Below the pieces are notes generated by a model. It did no database searches and was not told the origin of the DNA. It saw only the letters and a list, made by a program, of their open reading frames with translations. From Anaerolineales bacterium UBA6055 (lineage in GTDB: Bacteria > Chloroflexota > Anaerolineae > Aggregatilineales > Phototrophicaceae): a DNA stretch of 47,571 nucleotides. The translations under genes were made by a program, and so were the position numbers. Location: contig DIYL01000053.1 of NCBI GenBank assembly GCA_002428985.1, positions 1 through 47,571 on the forward strand, in the 5' to 3' direction. Shown here one piece after another: positions 1 to 8,812 of this stretch (the first letter of the stretch is position 1; each line of letters begins with the position of its first letter).

Positions 1-543
1 AAAGATAATCAACTGAAATTACGCTAAGACATTGAAGATTGGTTTGCTTATGGCGACCAACACGACTTTAACCAGATGAATTGTGACCAGGACACGCAAG
101 TGAGTAAAACCAGTGGGCGGGTTGAAATCCGTAGATGTTGGGCTATTGCTGATCCCATAGCAATGGCGCATATCCGACACTATGAGGGGTGGGCTGATTT
201 ACAAACAATTATCCGAATTGAGCGCGAAACTCATGTGAATGACACGGTTTCTCACGATATAGCATACTATATCAGTAGTCTATCCAACGATGCGCAGTGC
301 ATTTTAGAAGCCACACGACACCACTGGGCAATTGAGAATAGCTTTCATTGGGTGCTTGATATGACTTTTCGAGAAGATGAATCACGTATTCGACAAGGTG
401 ATAGCCCACAGAATATGGCGGTATTGAGACATATAGCTCTCAATATCCTCAAACAAGATAACACCAAAAGTAGTTTGAGACAGAAACGCTTTCGTGCTGG
501 ACTAGATGATTCTTTTATGCTCAAGCTACTTAGCCAGATTTGA
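1..543 (+). pseudogene. ISAs1-family transposase, C-terminal remnant
   Basis: This is the C-terminal part of a DDE transposase of the ISAs1 type. The region ending HHWAIENSFHWVLDMTF, followed by REDESRIR and a stretch ending in NILK, is typical of the C-terminal end of that family. The reading frame is open from the window edge except for a TAA at 25-27. The residues on both sides of that stop (KDNQLKLR before it, DIEDWFAYGDQHDFN after it) read as one continuous transposase segment, so the TAA looks like a nonsense mutation. The first ATG after it (76) would give only 155 residues and lacks most of the catalytic domain. The upstream part lies outside the window, so I cannot tell whether the element is also truncated. 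I could not identify a right terminal inverted repeat after the stop. Confidence 0.75.
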
Positions 544-596
544 TCCGATTACCGTGATCACTAGATTTGTAAGATAATACGCAGTCATCAATCTTG

Positions 597-605
597 TGTT
601 ATAAT
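597..605 (+). promoter_or_regulatory. Extended -10 promoter of tgt
   Basis: TGTTATAAT matches the extended -10 form TGnTATAAT exactly and lies 25 bases before the tgt ATG. No convincing -35 sits at the usual distance, which extended -10 promoters tolerate. An SD-like AAAGGAAAG follows before the start codon. Confidence 0.55.
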
Positions 606-629
606 ATGCACCGTTGAAAAGGAAAGCAC

Positions 630-1748
630 ATGGCATTTGAATTTGAAGTAATTGCAACAGATGGTAACGCACGCGCAGGGATTTTACATACTCCCCACGG
701 TGACATCCCCACACCAATCTTTGCACCTGTTGGAACATTAGCCACCGTCAAAGCTGTCCCACCACGTGACCTTGAAGAGTTAAATGCAAGCCTTGTTCTC
801 TCCAATACATATCATTTGTTCCTACGTCCAGGTGATGAACTCGTTCACGACATGGGCGGGCTACACAACTTCATGCGCTGGAACGGACCAATCCTAACAG
901 ATTCTGGTGGTTTCCAAGTTTTTAGCTTAACTGACATCAACAAAATTGATGAAGATGGTGTTACGTTCAAGAGTCATCTCGACGGCAGTATGAAACGACT
1001 AACACCGGAAGTATCAATGAAAATTCAACAAAATCTTGGTGCAGACATAATCATGGCATTTGACCACTGCCCACCACCAAAAGACCGAGCGACTGTCGAA
1101 CAAGCAGTTGATCGTACCCATCGTTGGTTAGAGCGTTGTCGTGAAGCACATCCGGATGACGAAACCCAAGCTTTATTTGGGATCGTACAGGGTGGTATTT
1201 ATCCTGATCTTCGCGAAAAATCGGCTAAGTTCGTGACTAATATCGACCTCAAAGGGTATGCTATTGGCGGTCTAGCAGTGGGCGAAACTAAACCTGAAAT
1301 GTATGCTACGCTCGACCATACTATGCCATATATGCCAAACGAGAAACCGCGTTATTTGATGGGCGTTGGTGACCCTGATGACCTCGTCGAAGCGATTATG
1401 CGCGGCATTGACATATTTGATTGTGTGATACCAACCCGACTAGCGCGACATGGTGCGGCATTCACCCATGATGGGCGGATTAACCTGCGTAATGCCAAAT
1501 TCAAAATGCAAGAAGAACCAATTGATTCAGAGCTCGACAATTACGCAACAAACTTCTCACGTGGTTATATACGACATCTTGTTGTCGCTAAAGAATTACT
1601 CGCACATTACCTCATCAGCATACACAACATAGACTTTCTCATTAGTCATACGCACAAAATGCGTCAAGCGATTATTGATGGTCGATTACAAGAGTATGCC
1701 GATACATTTCTGTCACGTTATCTACAAAGTGACTCAACTGATAGTTAG
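630..1748 (+). CDS. tgt: tRNA-guanine transglycosylase lacking the Cys zinc ligands
   Basis: This enzyme exchanges the wobble guanine of GUN-anticodon tRNAs for a queuine-type base in queuosine biosynthesis. Family motifs are present in order: DSGGFQVFSL, FDHCPPP, GIVQGGIYPDLR, GGLAVGE and FDCVIPTRLARHG; the last includes the aspartate expected to be the nucleophile. The Val in GGLAVGE is the bacterial form, associated with preQ1 use. The 372-residue length is normal. The odd feature is the zinc site: where most bacterial TGTs have CxCxxC the sequence reads LDNYAT, so the cysteines at E. coli positions 302, 304 and 307 are Leu, Asn and Thr. The following loop is one residue shorter, while the fourth ligand, the His of SIHN, remains (H332). 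The enzyme may fold without zinc or be impaired. A lipoprotein gene follows after 12 bases. Confidence 0.93.
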   Translation: MAFEFEVIATDGNARAGILHTPHGDIPTPIFAPVGTLATVKAVPPRDLEELNASLVLSNTYHLFLRPGDELVHDMGGLHNFMRWNGPILTDSGGFQVFSLTDINKIDEDGVTFKSHLDGSMKRLTPEVSMKIQQNLGADIIMAFDHCPPPKDRATVEQAVDRTHRWLERCREAHPDDETQALFGIVQGGIYPDLREKSAKFVTNIDLKGYAIGGLAVGETKPEMYATLDHTMPYMPNEKPRYLMGVGDPDDLVEAIMRGIDIFDCVIPTRLARHGAAFTHDGRINLRNAKFKMQEEPIDSELDNYATNFSRGYIRHLVVAKELLAHYLISIHNIDFLISHTHKMRQAIIDGRLQEYADTFLSRYLQSDSTDS

Positions 1749-1760
1749 GCGATACCATCT

Positions 1761-2567
1761 ATGAAACGGGTACGCAACACCCTCGCAGTTCTCGCATTTA
1801 CAACACTCTTTGGATGTGCTGTAGAATCTCCTGCATCAACCCCAACAATCGAGCAAATTGACCTCATGCTAGAAACAACCCACACAACACACCCCCTCAC
1901 CCGTGAATTGACCCATAAATTTACAGATACGCGCCCTGAATTTCACATTGAGATCAACACACAATCCTACAACACACTGATAGACCAGCTAGAAAATGGA
2001 CAGATTGATTACTTCATGAGTCATTATGTGCCTGTACAAGATAATGTATGGGCAGCGCCTATGGCACAAGATGGTTTAATATTGATTGTCAATCAGAGGA
2101 ATCCGGTTGATGATCTATCTGACGAACAAGTACGAGGGATATTTAACGGGCAACTTCCACAATGGAATACAATAAATGGTAACGCACAACCCATTATTCC
2201 ACTAACCTACCCAGAGTCTAACGATATTTATCATGAATTTCATCGACTCGTCATGGGACGACAACAGATTACAAGTAATGCTCAAGTTGTCCCCAATATC
2301 TCAGCAATGATTGAGCAAGTTAATTCGATACCGAATGCTATCGGATATATCCCATTCAGTTATCATATGGACAGTGTGCGATCATTAAGTATTAATGGCA
2401 TTATGCCCACAAGATCGAATTTAATTGAGCATATTTATCCGCTACGAACAACAATTTTTGTTGTAGGGAGACACGAACCACCACCAACCTTTCGAGCATT
2501 TTTTAGTTGGGTTCAAAGTCTAGAAGGGCAACAAGCTTTGGGGCAAGAATATATACCCTTACCCTAG
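1761..2567 (+). CDS. PstS-like substrate-binding lipoprotein
   Basis: A 268-residue exported protein. An N-terminal hydrophobic stretch ends in a lipobox (LFGC, Cys at about residue 19), so it should be lipid-anchored on the outer face of the membrane. The rest resembles the periplasmic phosphate-binding (PstS-like) fold: a segment near residues 105-130 (ILIVNQRNPVDDLSDEQVRGIF, continuing to the W of QLPQW) matches the family's V-x-x-x-NP...L-x-x-x-Q-x-x-x-IF...W pattern, and NAIGYIPFS matches the later GxIGY motif. The ligand is not shown by the sequence and no ABC permease or ATPase genes are adjacent. It lies just behind tgt and is probably co-transcribed. Its stop is 2 bases from that of the convergent gene. 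Confidence 0.75.
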   Translation: MKRVRNTLAVLAFTTLFGCAVESPASTPTIEQIDLMLETTHTTHPLTRELTHKFTDTRPEFHIEINTQSYNTLIDQLENGQIDYFMSHYVPVQDNVWAAPMAQDGLILIVNQRNPVDDLSDEQVRGIFNGQLPQWNTINGNAQPIIPLTYPESNDIYHEFHRLVMGRQQITSNAQVVPNISAMIEQVNSIPNAIGYIPFSYHMDSVRSLSINGIMPTRSNLIEHIYPLRTTIFVVGRHEPPPTFRAFFSWVQSLEGQQALGQEYIPLP

Positions 2568-2569
2568 AG

Positions 2570-2938
2570 CTAAACCAGAAAATAAGATAACAACCAGAAA
2601 AATGCTAAAGCCATCATACCGATATACGACAAATCACGATAGAACCGTAATTGCGACCGTCGCTTTTGCATCAATAACTCCGACTCACGCAAGCGATGCA
2701 ATGCACCAGCTGCCTGCCAATTATTCGGATTGATGCGTAAGACATTATCCAAACAGACAATACTCTGATCCAAGTTATCGACCACCACACTCATCCATAA
2801 CCATGCGTCCTCTGAATCGCTATCTTCACGTATAATACTCTTTAGTAAGCGGCGGGCTTCATCTGTCTCATTTGTTTTGATTAATTCGATAGCATCCAAA
2901 AGTCGTTCCACACGATCAGTCGCAACATAATCTGTCAT
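2570..2938 (-). CDS. Small TPR-like protein with C-terminal membrane anchor
   Basis: A 122-residue protein. Residues 10-75 look like one or two tetratricopeptide-type helical hairpins: a segment around EARRLLKSIIREDSDSEDAW is followed by DQSIVCLDNVLRINPNNWQA, with the usual W, L, A and NP spacing. Residues 102-121 form a single hydrophobic segment at the extreme C terminus, so it is probably a tail-anchored cytoplasmic protein. It starts 12 bases after the stop of the upstream LmbE-type deacetylase gene, behind an AGGA ribosome site, and is probably co-transcribed with it. TPR hairpins bind other proteins, but no partner can be named. Confidence 0.65.
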   Translation of the reverse strand: MTDYVATDRVERLLDAIELIKTNETDEARRLLKSIIREDSDSEDAWLWMSVVVDNLDQSIVCLDNVLRINPNNWQAAGALHRLRESELLMQKRRSQLRFYRDLSYIGMMALAFFWLLSYFLV

Positions 2939-2949
2939 AATGGCATGTC

Positions 2950-3813
2950 CTAATCGACCATCACACCTGCAAATACACTGTCTTCATCCACTATATCACG
3001 ATCTGGAACAGGATAAACTCGGGTAAATCCCTGTTTAGTATATAAGATATTTTGCAACCATTTGGCGGTACGCGTGATGCGACCACCACCCTGACTTTCG
3101 TGGCAGATGCTAGATGCTTCCCAAATATCCATATAATCAGAGATTGGAATCCGTGTATGTACGGGCTCAATATGATCAAGAATTTTGACCATATCAATAT
3201 CATGATTCCGCCCCATACGGCGTGGGTCTTGTCCTTTTAATCTTGTGTGCCAGATTCGCATTTGTAATGTAATTTTGGGGAACGAATTATAGTATAATTT
3301 TTGAGGTCGATAGGGTGCAAGTCCATCCACATCAAACTGGCTATCATTAGCACATTCAAAGGCTTTCTCAGTCGCCCGCTGAATAGCAATATGATCAGGA
3401 TGTCCATATCCACCATATTTATTGAATGTCACGACAACGTGTGGGCGTATTTGACGGATGACTCTTGTCACATCGCGAGTCACTTTTTCAGGATTGGTCT
3501 CCCATTGTGTCCAGAGTGATTCAGGATGCTTAGATGTTTCACTACCCATCATGCCACTGTCACGATAGCCAAGCAAAAACATCTCCTTAAACTTTAGAAC
3601 CTTATTTGCGCAATGCAACTCACTTAAACGTAGTTCTGCCACACTACTGTACTTATCTTTCATGCTTTCCGGTACAGTACCCACATCACCATTTGTAGCA
3701 CAAATTAAGTAAACCTCTACCCCTTCTTCAACCCATTTACCAATTGCCGCACCCAAGCCAAAGCTTTCATCATCGGGGTGTGCAAAACTAATTAATAATC
3801 GGCGATTTGCCAT
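2950..3813 (-). CDS. PIG-L/LmbE family deacetylase
   Basis: A zinc-dependent de-N-acetylase of the LmbE-like family, which includes MshB, BshB and Mca. The metal motif AHPDDESFG is at residues 11-19 and the second motif GHPDH is at 137-141. Length (287) is usual. Family members remove acetyl groups from N-acetylglucosamine conjugates, for example in thiol-cofactor synthesis or detoxification of thiol conjugates. No other mycothiol or bacillithiol gene is nearby, so the substrate is open. The start is supported by GGGAGAAG just upstream. It heads a two-gene minus-strand unit with the TPR-like protein. Confidence 0.88.
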   Translation of the reverse strand: MANRRLLISFAHPDDESFGLGAAIGKWVEEGVEVYLICATNGDVGTVPESMKDKYSSVAELRLSELHCANKVLKFKEMFLLGYRDSGMMGSETSKHPESLWTQWETNPEKVTRDVTRVIRQIRPHVVVTFNKYGGYGHPDHIAIQRATEKAFECANDSQFDVDGLAPYRPQKLYYNSFPKITLQMRIWHTRLKGQDPRRMGRNHDIDMVKILDHIEPVHTRIPISDYMDIWEASSICHESQGGGRITRTAKWLQNILYTKQGFTRVYPVPDRDIVDEDSVFAGVMVD

Positions 3814-4023
3814 ATTCTTCTCCCAACTTGTACTTTCTTAGTCGAATTCCATAGATCGTAACGTTCATGTCCTGAGTCAATCTATACATAAATCTTACAT
3901 GTTTACTACTTCAGGTATGTTTCCTATCAACAATCAATAGTGTTCTAGGCTACCATCACAAGCTAATGAATCTCAACACCTGAATCAGATACCCTACGAT
4001 TTACCAATTATTCAGAGTGTCCC

Positions 4024-4053
4024 TTGTGTAAGTCGTCATGTGTTCAATATACT
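4024..4053 (+). promoter_or_regulatory. Candidate promoter of the DUF3048 gene
   Basis: TTGTGT and TATACT are separated by 18 bases, 41 bases before the start codon of the DUF3048 gene. The rest of the 281-base gap between the divergent genes (3814-4094) holds nothing I recognise. Confidence 0.4.
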
Positions 4054-4094
4054 ATGGCGTGTTTTGCAAAAGATGAACAGTAATTGAGGAATTC

Positions 4095-5705
4095 ATGCGT
4101 CGAATTTTAGGTAGTCTATTTATTATCCTCAGCCTCACCAGCCTATTTTGGTCAAGCGCGGTCACAGGACAAAGTATTTTTGCCACCAATACACCTGTAG
4201 GTGATACAAACAATTCTGTTGAACAACCTGCCCCGAATACTCCAACAACCGAACCTGATAATCCTGTTAATCAGTCCGCACCCAACACACCAACTGAATC
4301 AGCTGATACAGCAACTGACCAACTTGCACCTAACACCCCAACTGAATCGGCCGAAGAGACTGAAGAAGATAATAGTGACAACGATACCAATTCCAACTCG
4401 TTCACTACCAATACACCTGAATTACCAAGTGAAACACCAACGCCGACTGAAACAGCAACAGCATCTAATACACCAACAAATACACCAACCCATACGGTGA
4501 CACCTTCACCAACAGTCACCCCATCACTAACAGTGACCCCGTCGCCTACAATTACACCATCTAATACACCCACGCCGACGGAAACCTTTACACCAACATT
4601 TACACCGACTGCAACGTTTACACCGACCAATACACCGACACCAACACCAACACCCATCGGACCGTTTTTCTATCCTGAGGGCATTAATCCACTGACTGGG
4701 CAAATGTACCCTAATGAAGAAGCAGTAGCACGACGCAACTTGATTGTAAAAATTTCTAATTTCCCACCAGTTGTCCGTCCACAACATGGCGTCAATGAAG
4801 CGGATATTGTCTTTGAATATGAGGCAGAAGGTGGTGTAACCCGTTTCGCAGCGATTTACCGCAATAATGCTCCGGAACGCGTCGGATCTATCCGTAGTGC
4901 GCGTCTATTGGATATGGAACTCGTCACAATGTATGAAGCCCTACTCGCATATTCGGGTACTAGCGAACCTATTCAAGAGCTCTTACTCGACTCAGACTTC
5001 AAATTCCAACTGATCTCGCCGTCCATCGGTGATAACTGTGAAAATGCAGGCTTCTGTCGAGATAATTCATTAATTGACGAACGCGCATTCGAGCACACAC
5101 TATTCGGCGATACAACTAAAATGTGGGAGGTCGCAACCCGTCGTAATGTTAACACAGGTTATCGTGCCCTAGGGTTTGCATTTAATGACGAGCCGAGCGA
5201 AGGCGGTACACCAGCAACCGATATTTTCATCAACTGGTTTGGTCAAACTGATGCACGCTGGCAATTTGACGAAGAAACCGGACGTTATCTACGCTACACC
5301 GATAGCATCGCTCATTTTGATGCGGCTGATGGCGAACAATTATGGACAGATAACCTTGTGATTTTAGAAGTTCCACACAACCGTCGTCCCGACTTGTTTG
5401 CACCAGGGGTAAATTATGAATCACTCGAAGTTGCCCTATGGGATCAAGGTCGCGCCTATGTTATCCGTGATGGCGAATATTACGTTGGTTTCTGGCGTAG
5501 ACGGAATATGGAACCCGGTGAAGCTTTACAACTTATCTTTGGTGACAATACACCGATTATGCTCAAACCGGGACGTACATGGTTAGCTGTCACCCGTTTC
5601 TTAGGCGATTCCCTTATTAGCGATGAACTCTTGGATATGCCAGCAACAATGACAGCCATCGCCCAAACCCCAACCTTAACACCAATTCCGCAATCATCAG
5701 ATTAG
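4095..5705 (+). CDS. DUF3048 (YerB-like) exported protein with Thr/Pro linker
   Basis: A 536-residue secreted protein. It has an N-terminal signal peptide (hydrophobic core about residues 5-25), then about 160 residues of low-complexity Thr/Pro/Asn sequence (repeated TPT, TPS and NTP units), and then a DUF3048 domain from about residue 195. The domain shows RRNLIVKISNFPPVVRPQHG, then EADIVFEYEAEGGVTRFAAIY and RVGSIRSARLLD, which are characteristic of Bacillus YerB-type lipoproteins. No lipobox is evident, so it is secreted or held by the signal peptide. The linker probably spans the cell wall and may be O-glycosylated; that is inference. The function of DUF3048 is not established. Codons in the linker are varied (ACA/ACC/ACG), as expected of protein-level selection rather than a simple DNA repeat. 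A GAGGA ribosome site precedes the ATG, and a hairpin terminator follows. Confidence 0.88.
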   Translation: MRRILGSLFIILSLTSLFWSSAVTGQSIFATNTPVGDTNNSVEQPAPNTPTTEPDNPVNQSAPNTPTESADTATDQLAPNTPTESAEETEEDNSDNDTNSNSFTTNTPELPSETPTPTETATASNTPTNTPTHTVTPSPTVTPSLTVTPSPTITPSNTPTPTETFTPTFTPTATFTPTNTPTPTPTPIGPFFYPEGINPLTGQMYPNEEAVARRNLIVKISNFPPVVRPQHGVNEADIVFEYEAEGGVTRFAAIYRNNAPERVGSIRSARLLDMELVTMYEALLAYSGTSEPIQELLLDSDFKFQLISPSIGDNCENAGFCRDNSLIDERAFEHTLFGDTTKMWEVATRRNVNTGYRALGFAFNDEPSEGGTPATDIFINWFGQTDARWQFDEETGRYLRYTDSIAHFDAADGEQLWTDNLVILEVPHNRRPDLFAPGVNYESLEVALWDQGRAYVIRDGEYYVGFWRRRNMEPGEALQLIFGDNTPIMLKPGRTWLAVTRFLGDSLISDELLDMPATMTAIAQTPTLTPIPQSSD

Positions 5706-5737
5706 CTATTCACACCACAAACCACAAAATTTTACAG

Positions 5738-5766
5738 AACAGCATCCAGAACGGGTGCTGTTTTTA
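5738..5766 (+). terminator. Rho-independent terminator after the DUF3048 gene
   Basis: A 10-bp stem (AACAGCATCC with GGGTGCTGTT, one G-U pair) and a 5-base loop run straight into a T tract. It lies 33 bases after the stop codon. Confidence 0.85.
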
Positions 5767-5852
5767 TATCCAATTTTTCCGGATTGGACATGGCACAGAT
5801 ACACGCCACCTCATAGGCTAAAACTATAGCCATCACTCATGAGGAGACTATC

Positions 5853-6818
5853 ATGAAAAAGAATTCGGAATTATATGATTTCACGCAAACGCTACAAGGC
5901 GTGATATACCAAGCAGGCATGAAGCATTATGCTCAAACTAAACCAGATGACCAAAAATCGCCTCAATTAGACTATCCACCCATTATGAACATACGTCAGG
6001 GATATGCTGAAAGTGTCGGTTGGATGATGGTACAACTGTATGAATTTCATCCGGAGCCGCTGACAGTCGAAAAATTTCGGGTACGCGCTGTTTACTCCGC
6101 ACCGCGTTTATCACAAGCACTCTTAGAATTGATAGCATCCGAAGGGTGGGCAAACCGCGATGGAGAAGCCTATACACTTACGGATACAGGACTCAATTTT
6201 ATACAGAGTTTACTAAATCGACGCAGTGAAACATTTCAAAATTTCTACCCACTAACCAAAGACAAACTCACCCAAATATTAGAGTACAGCAATCGCATCT
6301 TTGACTATGCAATCGACAAAAATTCAGAGCAAGCTACTTGGTGTTTACGCCATTCACAAAATCGTAAACCAATCAATGGATCGGAGATCGGTCAATTGAT
6401 CCATGTCTCTAGTGATTACAATGCGTGGCGTGATGATTGCCATATGCAAGCCTACACGGCACAACATGTAGATGGGATGACATGGGAAGCATTCACATTT
6501 GTCGATAAAGAACAAACACAAACAGCGGGGACATTATTTGATGCGTTGGGATATCGCGGTTGGACAGTGAATGAATGGCAACATGCACTTGATAGACTCT
6601 GTCAACTTGGATGGATCACACGATTAGGCGAAACATACATATCCACCGAACTAGGAAAAACTATCCGTAAATCAATTGAAGAGCAAACCGATGCACTATT
6701 TTTCTCCTCATGGGCGAGATTATCCGAAGAAGAGCAAGCAAACTATATCAACTTGCTAATAGAATTACAGGATGCTTGCAATCGTATTTTAAGCGACGAT
6801 TCCGTAGATCAATCGTAG
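5853..6818 (+). CDS. Winged-helix-like protein of unknown function
   Basis: A soluble 321-residue protein without signal peptide or membrane segment. I do not recognise the family with certainty. Two parts resemble winged helices: about residues 65-115 (LTVEKFRVRAVYSAPRLSQA, later EGWANRDGEAYTLTDTGL) and about 235-285 (AGTLFDALGYRGWTVNEWQH, later GWITRLGETYISTELG). Each has a helical stretch followed by a short hairpin with a TDTG- or STELG-like turn, as in MarR/SalK-type proteins. It could be a regulator, or an enzyme that uses these folds as scaffolds. A GAGGAGA ribosome site fits the ATG. It lies alone between a terminator and the mltG promoter region. Confidence 0.6.
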   Translation: MKKNSELYDFTQTLQGVIYQAGMKHYAQTKPDDQKSPQLDYPPIMNIRQGYAESVGWMMVQLYEFHPEPLTVEKFRVRAVYSAPRLSQALLELIASEGWANRDGEAYTLTDTGLNFIQSLLNRRSETFQNFYPLTKDKLTQILEYSNRIFDYAIDKNSEQATWCLRHSQNRKPINGSEIGQLIHVSSDYNAWRDDCHMQAYTAQHVDGMTWEAFTFVDKEQTQTAGTLFDALGYRGWTVNEWQHALDRLCQLGWITRLGETYISTELGKTIRKSIEEQTDALFFSSWARLSEEEQANYINLLIELQDACNRILSDDSVDQS

Positions 6819-6840
6819 TCCAAACAACCATAGGATGCTG

Positions 6841-6869
6841 TTGACCCGCACCACAATAACACTTACCAT
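6841..6869 (+). promoter_or_regulatory. Candidate promoter of mltG
   Basis: TTGACC and TACCAT are separated by 17 bases, upstream of the GAGGAG ribosome site at 6895-6900. Confidence 0.45.
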
Positions 6870-6906
6870 AGTTGGAAGTCTGTAATTGTATATTGAGGAG
6901 TTGGCG

Positions 6907-8010
6907 TTGAAGCGCGCAATCCAAGGATTTTTTCTCGGTTTTATTGTCTTTACATTTTCGCTTGCTGTTGTTGGTGGATTCTTGTTTATCGTCACAGGCG
7001 GTGATATTGTCAATATGGCACGGACAGCTTATATTAGTCTCTCGCTTGCTGGACGGCAGGGTGAACTAGATACGCCTTTTGGGACAAATGAAGAAGTCAC
7101 CCGTTTCGAAATTCCGCTTGGTACATCAACAATCGCCATCAGCGAAGCCCTTGTATCAGCCAACCTCATCACTGACGCTGAACTGTTCGTGGATTATGCG
7201 CGTGTCCAAGGGTTTGATCGACGCTTTGAAGCAGGTGTCTATTTCCTCAACCAAACCCAGACAATCCCAGAAATTGCTTTAATTCTGACAGATTCAAGCA
7301 AGAGTTTTATTCCCTTCCGTACATTAGAAGGCTCACGGATTGAAGAAGTCGCCAATCTTATTGACGGTAACAACCTATTCAGTTTCACTGGAGATGAGTT
7401 CCTAGCATTGGTCAACGGGGGAACACCTATACCCGCTGAATTTGCAGAATGGGCTGGCATTCCAGCAGGTGTATCACTGGAAGGGTTTATGTTCCCAGAT
7501 ACGTATCAATTGCCACCATCTATCACCGCCGAAGAATTACGAGATACCCTACTCGAAACATTTCGTGAACGTGTCGGTGATCGATTGCGTGATGATGCCG
7601 CTCTTGATGGTTACACGATTCGGGATATGGTCTCGCTAGCATCAATCATTGAACGTGAAGCTGTCCATGCAGACGAACATCCTCTAATATCTAGTGTATA
7701 TCGTAATCGGTTGGATATTGATATGCTCCTACAAGCTGACCCGACGGTGCAATATGGCATTCAGGGTCTACGTGGCAGTTGGTGGCCTCGTATCACCCGT
7801 GCAGATTATCGTGGGATAGATTCGCCATATAACACTTATCTCTATAACGGTTTACCACCAGGTCCAATTGCTAGCCCAAGCCTATCAGCCATTCGTGCAG
7901 CAATCTATCCAGCCGAAAGTAGTTACTTTTATTTTCGAGCTAAATGTGACCGCTCCAACTATCACAATTTTGCCGCCACCTATGATGAGCATCAGCAAAA
8001 TGGCTGTTAA
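6907..8010 (+). CDS. mltG: Endolytic murein transglycosylase MltG
   Basis: This membrane-anchored lytic transglycosylase cuts nascent peptidoglycan strands within the chain. A TTG start at 6907 is chosen because GAGGAG (6895-6900) sits at ideal distance; the frame extends to an earlier TTG at 6886 but that would include the ribosome site. Residues 8-30 form the membrane anchor. A LysM-like region is followed by the YceG domain with FMFPDTYQLP, SLASIIEREA, VYRNRL, LQADPTVQYG, SPYNTYLYNGLPPGPI and a terminal YDEHQQN. The first Glu of IIERE (about residue 249) corresponds to the catalytic Glu of E. coli MltG. Its presence implies a peptidoglycan wall and links it to the RodA/FtsW polymerase gene in this window. 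The 3' end overlaps the next gene. Confidence 0.93.
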   Translation: MKRAIQGFFLGFIVFTFSLAVVGGFLFIVTGGDIVNMARTAYISLSLAGRQGELDTPFGTNEEVTRFEIPLGTSTIAISEALVSANLITDAELFVDYARVQGFDRRFEAGVYFLNQTQTIPEIALILTDSSKSFIPFRTLEGSRIEEVANLIDGNNLFSFTGDEFLALVNGGTPIPAEFAEWAGIPAGVSLEGFMFPDTYQLPPSITAEELRDTLLETFRERVGDRLRDDAALDGYTIRDMVSLASIIEREAVHADEHPLISSVYRNRLDIDMLLQADPTVQYGIQGLRGSWWPRITRADYRGIDSPYNTYLYNGLPPGPIASPSLSAIRAAIYPAESSYFYFRAKCDRSNYHNFAATYDEHQQNGC

Positions 8011-8812
8011 TTTTAAAACGGTTCGTGTAGGCTCTTATCTACTTTTTCTAACGCTAATATTTTCTGGTTGCAATGTTATACGTAGCAATGACATCGTCAA
8101 AATTGCTCTACTAGCACCATTCGAAGGACGTTACCGTGAAATTGGCTACAATGCCTTGTATTCCGTACAGCTTGCTATGTCAGATCAAAATATACAGGAT
8201 ATTCACTTATTGGCAGTTGATGATGGTGGCAGTATCGAAACAGCAGTTGATCGGATTGAGGCACTTAACCGTGATCCAGCAGTTGAAGCAATAATCGTAT
8301 TGGGTCAATCTGCTTCGCATCCAACAGTTCAACAAGCAAATGATAAACCGCTCCTAATTGTAGGCTTTTGGGGACACACCCAATCAGATCCTGATACCCT
8401 AGTAGCGACTCATCCTGATATAGCTGAGCAAGTGACAACAAACGCCGCCATAACAATCATTGACTTAGGATCACAAACGGTTGGTGGTGACTTATATATG
8501 CTCGAACAAATGGCGGACATCCATACAAATCAAAATAACCTCATCGTCCTTAGTAGTAGCATAAAGCCGAGCGATGAATTCTATCAACGGTACATCGACA
8601 GTGACTTATATGTACCAGAGCCTAATTTACTCGCAACTCTGACTTATGATGTCACAGGGCTCATCCTTAAAGCGATTGCAAATCAAAACACCCCCGCAGA
8701 TGTATCCTACGAGGGCATCAATGGAAATATATCATTTTCCGATGGCTATTGGTCAAATGCACCTATTTATCGTTATCGTTATGTTGAAGGCGGATGGATA
8801 CAAATAGATTAA
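8000..8812 (+). CDS. Receptor-type (Peripla_BP_6-like) lipoprotein
   Basis: About 270 residues. After a hydrophobic stretch, a lipobox (FSGC, Cys at about residue 24) predicts a lipid-anchored extracellular protein. The mature part resembles Leu/Ile/Val-binding-type receptors of branched-chain amino acid ABC systems: VKIALLAPFEGRYREIGYNA at the N terminus matches their I-G-x-x-x-P-x-S-G-x-x-x-x-x-G start, and VTGLILKAIA near the C terminus matches their Y-D-A-x-x-x-x-A region. It is shorter than usual (about 350) and no permease or ATPase lies beside it, so it may be a sensor rather than a transporter part. The ATG at 8000 is chosen; 7982 and 7985 are alternatives and none has a strong SD. 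The gene overlaps the end of mltG, so translation is probably coupled. Confidence 0.7.
   Translation: MAVNFKTVRVGSYLLFLTLIFSGCNVIRSNDIVKIALLAPFEGRYREIGYNALYSVQLAMSDQNIQDIHLLAVDDGGSIETAVDRIEALNRDPAVEAIIVLGQSASHPTVQQANDKPLLIVGFWGHTQSDPDTLVATHPDIAEQVTTNAAITIIDLGSQTVGGDLYMLEQMADIHTNQNNLIVLSSSIKPSDEFYQRYIDSDLYVPEPNLLATLTYDVTGLILKAIANQNTPADVSYEGINGNISFSDGYWSNAPIYRYRYVEGGWIQID

Noticed and set aside
4420..4650. Tandem DNA repeat or CRISPR-like array suggested by repeated ACACC units
   Set aside because: The repetition is at the protein level (TPT/NTP) with variable codons; there are no constant repeats with spacers.
4271..4657. Long minus-strand frame rich in Val-Gly repeats opposite the DUF3048 gene
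   Set aside because: It mirrors the Thr/Pro codons of the real plus-strand gene; no ribosome site and no sense beyond the low-complexity stretch.
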